Assembly (NCBI GenBank): GCA_008973525.1
Contig: WACJ01000183.1
Coordinates: forward strand, 1 to 64,000
Length of the DNA: 64,000 nucleotides
Direction: 5' to 3'
Source: Stenopsyche tienmushanensis
Lineage: Eukaryota > Arthropoda > Insecta > Trichoptera > Stenopsychidae
Shown here: positions 48,044 through 58,340 of the stretch, in pieces
Numbering within the stretch: position 1 is the stretch's first letter
Layout: each line of letters starts with the position of its first letter
Position numbers and translations under genes: made by a program
The notes under the pieces: model-generated
What the model saw: the letters and a program-made list of their open reading frames with translations, nothing else
The model's database searches: none
What the model was told of the DNA's origin: nothing

Positions 48044-49018
48044 GTAAATCCACACAACTATTTTTATTCGCGAAACAATGGCGACCATACCTAATATCGT
48101 TGGTCATCTACTTGACGTTAAATTTGCAACGGTCAAACACTTTGATCATAAGATTTTTTTTCAACTGCGAATATCAAAACAATACACAAACGGTGTTTCT
48201 ATTACGACTATTCAATTGACACTACACACAAATACGAAAAGAGGATGATACATCTCTCATCATTTTCATTATGATTCGATGCTATTAACCAACATATTTT
48301 CAATTTATATTGGCAAAAAAATTATGACTGTTTTTACAATACAAATAGTTATTATATCAATCAAATCTTCATTTAATTTAAATTGCGATGAATATTAAAA
48401 ATGGCTTTCTTAAATTCGCTATTCTCAAATAATTCAGATCACCGGAACAGTATGCAGATGCTTTTAAATCTTTTTACATTCTTATGCATTGATTTCAAAA
48501 TAGTTTATCTTGAAAATGATTATGAATCGAAGCAAAAAATTAACTGGATCAAATTTTTCGATCAATTATCGATATATACTCGGATCTTGTATAACACGGT
48601 TATATGGTTCCGCATAAATGTCGTGTTATACAAGGCTTAAAGTTCATACAAAATTAGGATTTGCGTTCCAAAAAAAATATCGAAGATAGCTTATATTAGT
48701 ATGTGCCGAAATATCGAAGATAGCTTATATTATATTAATATATCATTCATTCATCATCCCTATCACTTATAATTCTAAATGTTTTATCCTTTTTCGAGAT
48801 CTGTTGTGGGTTTCCATCATCAGAGATCTCTGGAGTATTTCTGGTTTTAGCCTTCAAATATTCGGTAATAAGCAATTGTCTGTCTTATTTTATTATAAGC
48901 TTCCAAAATCTGTTGTAATTCTCTCGTTTTAAAACTTTATACAAAAAAAAATCTAATTTAATAGCTAATTCTATGCCTTCATTAATTGTTTTTAATGTGA
49001 AAAATGTAGCTGGTTTGT

Positions 49019-49088
49019 ATATTAAATGAATCTACCACAATTAATGACTCCTTTCTGAGTCATTAATTGTGGTAGATTCATTTAATAT
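49019..49088. repeat. perfect 32-bp hairpin
   Basis: Bases 49019-49050 and 49057-49088 are exact reverse complements (arm starts ATATTAAATGAATCTACCAC) around the 6-base loop CTTTCT. It lies at the C-terminal end of the Tigger transposase relic. The perfect match contrasts with the decayed sequence around it, so it is probably young. Confidence 0.95.
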
Positions 49089-49249
49089 TTCGACTAATTC
49101 GTCTTCGTTCAACGTACGATACTCCAATATTTCTTGGATGTCATGAATATCCATTCAATTCTCCACCAACATCACGATAAATGTTTATTATCCTTTAGTA
49201 TTCTTCTTATATTGATGGTAAAATATTTTCTCCAGAGACTACTTCTGGC

Positions 49250-49350
49250 ACATTGGGATGTGCCAGATTGACATTGGGATGTTTTAAATCAAGCGGATGT
49301 CCTGGTGCGTTGTCCAATATCAATAACACTTTAAAATGATGTATATTATT
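49250..49350 (-). pseudogene. Tigger transposase fragment
   Basis: FKVLLILDNAPGHPLDL plus KHPNV matches the LLLLDNAPGHP...[10 protein letters not shown] block of pogo/Tigger transposases; the Asp in LDNA is the second catalytic residue. The continuation is broken by a duplicated HPNV segment. N-terminal parts were not recognised. Confidence 0.8.
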
Positions 49351-49564
49351 ATTAACACATTTATAATTACTATCCTTATCTTAATTACAAATATAAATGT
49401 TAGTTTTTAATAAATTTTACATGTTATAAGTTAACTCATTTCATAGGGGGAAAAATAGGAAAGTAAAAAACCCTTTGGGACACACTGCCTTGAAAACTAT
49501 CTTATAAACTAAAAATAAATAATTCAATCAAACATATATCCATTCATACATCTCGCACTCATGA

Positions 49565-50442
49565 TTATCTACTGCAATAAAATATATTTTGGCATTTTGT
49601 GCACGTATCTAAAATTATTGTTTTGTTTGGTGTAATTGCCGAGTGTTGATATGAGTCGATTGGTGCGATTTGGGATTTTTTGTGTAAAAACTGTGTTAAA
49701 AGCCTATGAAAATATTCCTTAATAAAAGGAAGCTCAATTTTTTTATGCATTGGTATATGGAAAAGTGTTAAGTGCAATTTTTACAGCCTTGTTTTGTACA
49801 ATTTGGAGTTTGTAATAAATGCAATTGCTTATGTTGCTCCAGACGAGAGATCAGATTTTTGTATATTAATAGTTAATTGAAAACCGAATGAGCACTGCGT
49901 CGACGAAAAATAGAGTGCAGCGCCCCCCATGGCTGCTAACCCGTAAAAATGAGCCCCAGATACATGCGCTCTCCACCTTATTTTTCTGTCACCCCCAAAT
50001 ATTTCACTTGGGATTTCCATTTTATGGAGCTGGACCTGATGACTGATGGATCAGTTAGACGATGTTTATGTTTCACGGAAAACATTTAAATGCTGCTTTC
50101 GGAGATTTTCAACAACTGACTTGTTACTCCGAGAGCTTGTATAATATATAGTGTCATCAGCGTAAAGTGCGACGTTTGATGAAGATGGTGTTGGTAGATC
50201 GTGCAAATATAAATTAAATAGGTAACGTCCTAAAATACTGCCCTGAGGAACTCCCGATGAAACAGATTGAGAAATTGACGTTGCTCTGTTTAAGATTACC
50301 GAAAATTATCTGTTGCACAGATAGGATTGAGTCATCGGTCACTCTGGTTAATGATGTTTATACTGAGTTCATCCAGTCTATTTAGGATGTGTTTTTCGAA
50401 TATTTTACTTAGCGCAGAAAGTAATCTAATCGAGCTGTAATT
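49565..50442 (-). pseudogene. Jockey-type LINE reverse transcriptase relic
   Basis: On the minus strand: LLSALSKIFEKHILNRL near 50375-50425 (start of the RT domain), then after a deletion SSGVPQGSILGRYLFN near 50220-50260, VALYADDT near 50165 (the catalytic YADD box), KSQVKYLGVT near 50000 and a LLIYKNLISR-type tail near 49865. The 70-codon frame at 49565-49777 (LTLFHIPMHKKIELPFIKEY...) fits the C-terminal tail of Jockey-like ORF2. The protein is truncated and frameshifted; no endonuclease was seen. Confidence 0.85.
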
Positions 50443-50942
50443 TTTTTTTTTTTTTAAATCCTTATGACGTCCATCAAAGCATGAATCTTTGATGTGTCAT
50501 ATCCGATAACGGATATAGGGTGATCTCCATAGGAGATCTTACTTGGAAGATGATTTAATGTGGTGGTTTCCCGTTGCCTTCCACACGTGGTAAAGTAAGG
50601 ATAGGATTATTTGGAAAGGTAGGAGAGGAGAGAATCTATGAGTGAGTAGCGAAATTATCATTATATATATAAATGATAATTTAATTATTGTTGCAAATTC
50701 AATTACTCCCTCATGAGCGTCCCTGCACGACTTTATTAATCGCCTCAGAATTTACTTTTTCTAATCCAGGAAATCAGGGTAAACCTGGATCGAGACGATC
50801 GATCAGAAATATTAATATTTCCGATCTCCCAAATTTGTTGGTACGGTGAAAATTTTTTCCACAATCTGGATTTGAACCCGAACCTTTGCAACAAGAGTCC
50901 AGGATCTAAGCCACTATACCAACACTTGGTCAAGCTGTAATT
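50433..50942. repeat. 10-bp target duplication flanking the SINE
   Basis: AGCTGTAATT occurs at 50433-50442 and again at 50933-50942, immediately at each edge of the SINE. The length and exact identity are typical of LINE-mobilised insertion. Confidence 0.9.
50443..50932 (-). mobile_element. complete tRNA-derived SINE (S2)
   Basis: Read on the minus strand, it begins with a tRNA-like head: an A box in TTGGTATAGTGGCTTAGATC (about 50904-50923) and a B box GGTTCGGGTTCAAATCC (50868-50884), spaced as in tRNA genes. A 400-base unrelated body ends in a run of about 14 A. A 10-bp exact target duplication flanks it. These are the hallmarks of a pol III-transcribed SINE moved by a LINE. Truncated relatives are S1 (586-992) and S3 (54592-54706). 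Confidence 0.92.
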
Positions 50943-51528
50943 AATTGGCACAATTTAGCATACTTGGCGATGTTTATTTTAGCGGTTTGGCACAATGTGG
51001 TAATCTAATTCGAGAACTTGACCAAATAATTTAGGAATGCTCAAAAATGTCAGTTTATAATCGAATCGCTGACAAGACCACAAAATTGCGATGATTAATA
51101 TGCCAAATAATCCGGTTTCATTGTTAATAAATAAGATATTGCATAATTGATGGCAGTATGTATATTACCCCCTTCTCACACCGTGTTATATAAAGCGTGT
51201 TGTAATTTTTTTATGCAAACGTGTTGTATAAAACCGTGTTATATGAGGTCCGAAAGTATTGTCAATTGAATTTTTTTAGCCCAAATACCATATATAATGA
51301 AGAATATATATTTTCATAATAAACGTTGATTATGCACACTGTAGATCGAAAAAATACGATTTCTAATTTATATTATGGTATTAGTTAGGGCTTATACAAA
51401 AACTAACATTTTTCTAAATCAGTTTTCGAACAAAACTGGTTTCCATCGGTTTTCGGTTTTAAGAAATAGCTAAAAGTTGATAAGCAGTCCGCACATTTTG
51501 TAGTCTAAGGGTGAAAAAATACTGAATA

Positions 51529-51550
51529 CTATATTAAATATTTAATATAG
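51529..51550. repeat. 22-bp perfect palindrome
   Basis: CTATATTAAATATTTAATATAG is self-complementary over 22 bases with no spacer (the quote splits as CTATATTAAAT plus ATTTAATATAG). Confidence 0.85.
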
Positions 51551-52624
51551 GAAATGTGCTCCTTGGTCAAAAATAATATGCGACACCCTCTTAAATGTAC
51601 ATTAAGAGGGATTATTTTTTAACGCCCAATAAAAATAAGTTCATGATAGGTTTTTTGATTATAATTTTCACCTTTCTGCTGCAAAAATCTTTAATAATTT
51701 TTTGACGATTCAAATTACAATGGTTTCCCCCGTTTTTTCTTAGTGATCCATCTTATCTAGAATGAATTCATAGAGTGCTACGTTTAGCGATTCGACTGGC
51801 TCAAAGGAACACGCTTTAAAAAATGTTGATATCTGTCATAAGTTGACATTCGATAAAAGCGAAAGACCCTTTCAATGCACGCATGCGGTCGTACTGTTAT
51901 GGGGTCCCATGGAAGACAATGCAAGTATGAACGGACCGCACGCGCCGTCGAACAATGTAGCCTTAATGCATTGATTGACAGTTACAATATTTCGCTAAGT
52001 GATGCAATATTCCGATGAATATCTTTTAAATACAGATTTCAACACGGGTGGATTGGTACGCAACGTTTCGATTTGCTAACGGCGCTCGCTTTCACGGTGG
52101 GGGAGGAACAACGCTCCATTCGAGTCCTCTGCAAACTTTCAATACAATAAAGCCCTACGCATCGAGGGTAATGTTCATAAATCAAAATAATTGCCATAAC
52201 TAATTCAACCTATCAATATGCATGTAATTCAAATGAATCAACGGAGAAGATCTTTTTGTTCTCATAACATAATTATAGCAAAACGATTGCAGATTTATCA
52301 CAAAAAATAAAATGAGGATATCTAACCTGTTGCCAAATAATTTTATACAAATATGTGCATCAATAACGATTTAACAATATTTCCGTTAAAATGCGTTAGT
52401 GGTGAATTTGAACAACGTAAAATGATTGATAGAAGAGAAACATTACTAATTCTCAATAATTTAAATGTATTCGATCAAATTATTAGCATTCTATTAAACA
52501 TACTGTAGTGAGCTAATTTAAAACTGCTTGTCCGGCACTTATCATCATACAAATCCACTTATCTATCAGGACCATCGCAGCGTATATGAAGCTTGTACAT
52601 AAATAAATAAACACTGTCGATAGC

Positions 52625-52790
52625 ACACAATATTAGGTCTTTTTTTTGAGTAAACATAAACAATGCGCTTGAAATCAATGCATTATATAATTCTAACATC
52701 ATTATTAGTCGATAAATTTGGGTTAACGATCTATACAATCGTACGATGCACACAAGATATTCTCTCCGTCTCTGTCTATCTATTAAATTG
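52625..52790 (-). repeat. dispersed repeat family E, copy 4
   Basis: Same orientation as copy 2. Shares CACAATATT-GGTC, GAGTAAACATAAACAATGCG, GATAAATTTGGGTTAACGAT and TCTCTCCGTCTCTGTCTATC. Confidence 0.7.
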
Positions 52791-54061
52791 CATTGGAAGA
52801 CTCAAATGAAAACGTTATATGGGATACATTTAAAAAATTTAAAAGTTGAGTTCTTCCTAAAGTGCTCTTTGTTCACGTTATAAATGTATTGCCCGGAGCG
52901 CTTTTGTTAAGCGCAGTCGCATCTCTGAAAATATAAGATTATATCATAAAATGGTCCATAGTTCGATGTGAGTCGATATGAAGCCAAGTGAGCACTCCCA
53001 TTATTGCCAATTCCAATTTTATTTTTGGTTTTAATGCAATAAAAGTTATTCGCTCCATATATGAAATAATCAGTATGGAGGAATTATAGTAAGAACACGC
53101 CCAAATCAGATCGATTACAAAGTATTTTTCATATATATCTTCCATCCATTATAATCCGCACAAATTTGCATTCATTCAATAAGAGTTTAAAGTCAAATAT
53201 TCTACATTTTGAGAATGTCTGGGATTCGGTGCAAAGGAGCATCACGGTTCTATAAATTCACGCGCTCACTTACTCCACTGAATCTAAACATAATATGAGC
53301 ATCCACCTTATCAAAGGGGAGTGGTCCCCTAAGTTTTGTTTCGGATAACATTGCGAATCATTGAAGTCAACTTTTAACTTCAGCACGAGGGATTAATCAA
53401 AACGATTTTACTCACACGTCTAAAGGAAGGTATCGATACATATGAATATACATTTGAAAAGTGGCATGGAGCCAAAAAATATCAGACAGATGACACAGTA
53501 TAGGAATTTGAATCAAAATGCCAGTCATATATCTGCTTTTATAAGATGAACTCACATTTTTATTGTAGATTCACAAATCGGATAAATACCAAGAAATATC
53601 CAAGGCATGCGATTAATGAACATGAGTTAATTGCACAGTATATCTCTAAATAATATATACATATGCATTCTATTAAAAAAAACGTGAATAATAAATGTCA
53701 ACTATCAAAATCATTATCTAAACAACGACTAAATTCTTATGACCGCTTCCTTCTTTATGACCACTTCCGTCTTTCTGTTTTCGTCTTTAGATTATCGCGT
53801 TGCACGATAACGCAATAGTTAATGATGCATTTAAATGATAAAAAACATAACATATGCAGTTTTTTGGTATATGAGGTACATAGCTAAAAAATCGAGGATT
53901 ATTCAAAAAGATAATAACAACAAGAGATCAAATATATTTAAATGTGGGTTAATACTTAAACTTTTACTATAAGTCAAAATTAATTTGGGAAATCGGAAGT
54001 GTTCATATTTTAAATTAATATGAAAATTGAAATACTTCAATAATGCTCATGCGCTATAACA

Positions 54062-54560
54062 TAAGGGACGTTTCTACCTTTTTAATTAAAAAAAAACTAT
54101 TTTTTCTTCGTGTATCTGAAAGAACCAATGTTTAAGAATATGTTTAGTAAATTTCAAGTCGATGTAAATGAAATTCACAAAGTTATAAGCCGATGAAGAT
54201 AAACTATGGTTCGCGAAGCTGAGGAGAGGAGAAACTTTAAACGCGTTTTTCTCGAAACTACTTTTTCCAAGCTTATGGAAGTGCTCCCATACGCCCTAAA
54301 TGAGCATTTTTTATGAAATTTGACAGAAACGTGTATAATAAACGTTTTCATAGTATAGACTATAATTATCCAAAAATATTCAAAAGTGTTTATTAAATGA
54401 ACAAAAAACCACAAAAAATGTTGGTAAAAACGCAAAATTTTCTTCGATTGCTTACTATTTTTTTTATTTTTCAATATTTCTTCTTAATTATAGTCTAAGC
54501 TATACACGATATTATACAAAGTAAAAAAATGTTTAATTTTTTGCTGTAATTTACCTGTTC
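54062..54560 (+). mobile_element. D-family TTAA element, right end lost (D4)
   Basis: Begins ATAAGGGACGTTTCTACCTT (at 54061) and matches D2 through the ACGCGTTTTT core, GAGCATTTTTTATGAAATTT and GTCTAAGCTATACAC. The right terminus is missing; SINE sequence follows. Confidence 0.8.
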
Positions 54561-54591
54561 AGGACTTAGGCTTAGACTTAGTTCAGGACCA

Positions 54592-54706
54592 GAAATATGA
54601 ATATTTCCGTTCGATCGTCTCGATCCAAGTTTACCCTGATTTCCTGGATTTGAAAAAGTAAATAGTGAGGCAATTAATAAAGTAAAAAAGTACGGGAGTC
54701 CTTGCA
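54592..54706 (+). mobile_element. SINE body fragment (S3)
   Basis: Matches the middle of S2 in opposite orientation: GATCGTCTCGATCCAAGTTT, ACCCTGATTTCCTGGATT, AATTAATAAAGT. It lacks both the tRNA head and the A tail. Confidence 0.75.
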
Positions 54707-56965
54707 CAAGGACTGATCAACATCAACTATCAATTTAAGCAATGTAAAAAATTTAATTAATAGTTGAAAGTATTAACAAGCCTAAAGACATTGTAAAAAA
54801 CATAATATGAAATATGAATTGTAAAAATCATAATATAAAAGATGTTTTGCATACATGCGTAAAATAAACGATGAGCTCAGATTAATATTAATAGCACCAG
54901 AGCTATTAGAATAATAATATAACTTTTAATCATTCTGAAGCTAAAATCAATGAAATTAAGGTGGTGGGAATTTCAACGAAATAGTCTTTTGTATACGTTT
55001 TTAATGGTAAAACATGGGATAATTGCGCAAATATGGACATTGTAACACGTCAACGGCTCCACCCTTTTATATTATATTGTCACATTTAATGTGAAAAATA
55101 TATGCTAATAAGCATACTTTCTATAGAGATATAGAGATGTTAACTTCGCTTCATTATAATTGTAAATCCGTTGATAATGTCGCGCTAAAAAACAAATATT
55201 CTGAACTCCTTCTGACTTTCCATAAATCCTGTAATCAAAATTTCTAACCGAATCTGCTTTTGATATCCCTGTGCGTAAATTTAAATTATTTGAAGGATTA
55301 AACCACTAAAATATAGCATAGAGTGAATCTCAAATTTCTAAAATACAGTTTTTTTTAAAGCATTTGAAATCGATAAAGATGTTTTTAATTAGTCTAATAA
55401 TGTCATGTTATTCAAGTTTGTGGTATATGAGACATGCAACTAGTAGCAAAAACTGGGTTCGGTTCTAATTTCTCCTTTTTCTTCGCCATTACTTATGATC
55501 AGCGTTTAATTGCGGTATTTTCTCAAATGTCAAATGTTATCAGTTTTTAATATCATCCTATTTTATTTAATGTAATTTTCCATTATTTGTTTTTAACTGA
55601 TAAATCTTAACACATTTTGCGGTTTAGTTTAGATCTTTATTATGCTTTTTAAAACCAAATGTTTGACAACATTATTATTTACTTCTATAATAACATCCTC
55701 TGAATTTTGGATATTACCATTTACATCAAATTAGTATCATCTGCTTCTTATTCTTCGTATTATGCAGTATCAGGGGAATTTATAACATATTTTTTCCTAT
55801 AAGTAATTTTTGCTTAAAAGATTAGGTAGCTTAATGCAAAAAATATTTATATAAATTATAAATGAACTAATACTAAAAATCATCAAATCAGTATTTTTTC
55901 TTTTTCTAGTAATAAAATCAATTAAATTATTATTTTTTTCGCATTTTTATAACGTTTATTCATATCTTAAGATTTCTTGAAGAATACCGCAACCCCATTT
56001 CATTTTACTTTTGTGTCCCTCCGAAGAGCCTTATTATATACTTCAGACAGAAATATCATTATGGCATTCTTTTTTTTTAGTCTAGCAGTGTCACTATCTC
56101 TACTTGAATCACTCGTTAACACAGATCTCGAGAACTTAATCGTATTCAATTACTCCATTCAGTCTCTATTCATTCGCTCCTGGATTACATTTCGCAGTCA
56201 CATTGAATTCAATTGCAATTGCAACACCCCAGCAGGACTCAACTTCCTTTGTTATGATCGGACTATTTACGCAAAGGCTTTTTTCACATTCTGTGCGAAA
56301 AACAATTGCGCCAAACAATAAACATTCAGTCCTTTGAAAAAGCCGATAAACGTTCAGCGTTGATACCACACTGCCGGATATTGAAAATCCCTTTTTCAAT
56401 CTCGTTTGGTTCCTCTTAATTGAAAATATTTATCGCCAGTTCCAAGTTGACAAAATGCAATCTGTTTTTTGCAGTACTTTTCTATTCATTACAAAAATTA
56501 AATATTGGATAATGTGCAAAAAATTAACGTTTCACGTCTTTCATTCTATTATATTATATTATATTCAAAGAACTAAAACAACACATATTTAAGTAACACA
56601 GCATATTTATTTTGATATTATTAATATATATGGCATATCAGTGATTATTCCGTCATTTTAGACTGTAAATTCAGTTTTAAATATATCTCTAAGACTAAAA
56701 AAATAACGCTAAGTCTAGGAAATATAAAATATCAAGCCTCAAAACTAACAAATCAGATATTGTCTAATACTTCTTATTATTCATAAGACTGCCAAAATTA
56801 ACAATCACAATCGAAATATATATCATTTGAATCAAAATTTCTGCTTAAGTTATATCATAGACTAATCATTAAAAAATTATTACGAAGAATCTCATCTTTT
56901 AAATTCAAGTGAATAGTGTGGACTTTATAGTAGCGGTAGAACTAATTTTAAATTACAGAAAACAA
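54707..56965. other. AT-rich noncoding stretch
   Basis: No family match. A 114-codon + strand frame at 55977-56321 has no domain or splice context and is probably chance. A TATAT(TA) microsatellite lies near 56549-56566. Confidence 0.45.
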
Positions 56966-57535
56966 CACATTTGCGTCTGTTTTTATGCGGATCTTTTTTA
57001 TGCGATTTAAAGTTATGCGATTTTCAAAAATAATGGAAATTATCCCTCACTTTTCTATAGAGCACAAAGCTTTTTTTATGCGAATGCGTATAAAAAAATA
57101 TAAAAGTCATCCAGATTTAGAACATCCAAATGTAAAAATAGTGTTTCTTCCATCCAACACGACATGTTCAATTTAGCCACTAGGTAAGAGCAACATTTCC
57201 ACATTTAAAAAGTATTATATTATGAAATTAGAGAATGAACTATACCTGAAGTTTGAAACTCCTGCCCTTAAAAAATTATACAAGAAACTAGTAAATCTGT
57301 TTATTGTACATGACTCAAATTCTGAACGAGCATTCAAATTCCAGCGCGAGCTTAAGAAAGTTTTTTTTATGTGATTTTTGCTACATTTCATCACATTGGT
57401 TTGAAGTTATGCGGTTTTTAAAAATAACGGAACCTATCACTCAGTTTTCTATGTAGTTCAAGTCTTTTTATATGCGGATTTTTTATATGCGACTCCCCGT
57501 GGAACGTATCTATCGCATAAAAACAGACTCAAGTG
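56966..57535 (+). mobile_element. Tigger-like element with transposase relic
   Basis: The left end CACATTTGCGTCTGTTTTTA and inverted right end CACTTGAGTCTGTTTTTATG are bordered on the right by TA, with subterminal TTATGCGG repeats shared with 22839-23590. Inside, HPDLEHPNVKIVFLPSNTT followed by STFKKYYIMK matches the [32 protein letters not shown] block of Tigger transposase. At 570 bp it is internally deleted; the third acidic residue region is present but degraded. Confidence 0.82.
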
Positions 57536-57927
57536 TATATGTATAATCATTTTAATTATTACATGTTAAAAAGATAGATTAAGCTACTGTTTTGAAGATT
57601 TGTATTCAACAATTATTCAAATTTTTAGCAATGAAATTCCATCAAAATGCTAATATTTAAACATTTGAAGTTCAAACGGCACGTATATTATATTTGCTAT
57701 TTTATCTATATTAATGAAATGGCAAATCATTGACAAACAAGAGCTATCGTCATTTGACAACAAACATGAACATGAATAACCTGAGTCCCATTCGAATATG
57801 AAATGTTCGTCATTATTGCTTATTGATCATCAGAATATTATATTTGAATATGCCAATATCATGTTCCAAACAACCAACCAAATGATTCAAATAAACTGAA
57901 CGTTTTCATCCTAAATGTGGACAAATA

Positions 57928-58340
57928 TAGGGTATTTTAATAAGAAAGCTTAATTTTCAAATGTAAATGAAACAAGTGCTTGGTAGCATATATTCGAGTA
58001 GTCCAATTTTTGATGACTATGTAGCATAAATCTGGCTGAATTTACTGGATGGTTGATGACATCAATTGTTTGCAGTTTATACACAGAAAGACACAGATTT
58101 GCAATTTAAGATAATCCCAAAGGAAGAAGTCTAAGGGGGTTGAATTACACGATCTCAGTGGCCATTTCACGTCGCCGTCGTGCGAAATAGCCATGCCCTC
58201 AAATCGCTCGTGTAGGATGTCACATCATGGCATGCGCTGTGTGGCACATAGGGCCTCCATGTTGGAAAAACACCTTGTCAATATCCATATAATTCTGTTT
58301 AGGGCACAAAAAGATTCTTATCAATGATCTGTAGCGCTGA
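57928..58340 (-). pseudogene. mariner-like transposase C-terminal relic (L family)
   Basis: Minus-strand blocks in order: FFQHGGPMCHTAHAM (the usual QQDGATCHTA box, with the catalytic Asp lost to His-Gly), a GDVKWPLRSCNSTPLDFFLW block, then KLQTIDVINHPVNSA, and HQKLDYSNICYQ near the C-terminus. The left border TAGGGTATTTTAATAAG looks like an end. A shorter relative is at 32705-32895. Confidence 0.78.

Larger units (their letters stand above)
48579..51256 (-). mobile_element. Tigger-like element hosting nested LINE and SINE
   Basis: The left end CTCGGATCTTGTATAACACG and the inverted right end CTTTCGGACCTCATATAACACG form gapped inverted termini with TA flanks. The minus strand at about 49250-49350 encodes FKVLLILDNAPGHPLDL, the second-Asp block of Tigger transposase, followed by a C-terminal stretch near 49060-49130. 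The 2.7 kb span is enlarged by LINE sequence (about 49565-50442 and beyond 50943), itself split by a SINE. Confidence 0.8.
51257..54061. other. AT-rich noncoding stretch
   Basis: Contains a hAT-like ACTGG/CGGTTTTCGG fragment near 51380-51470, the palindrome at 51529-51550, a CpG-richer patch at about 51875-51960 and repeat E4 (52625-52790). No exon recognised. Confidence 0.4.

Noticed and set aside
55977..56321. 114-codon plus-strand frame
   Set aside because: No ATG-context, splice or family evidence; overlapping frames on the other strand are equally open.
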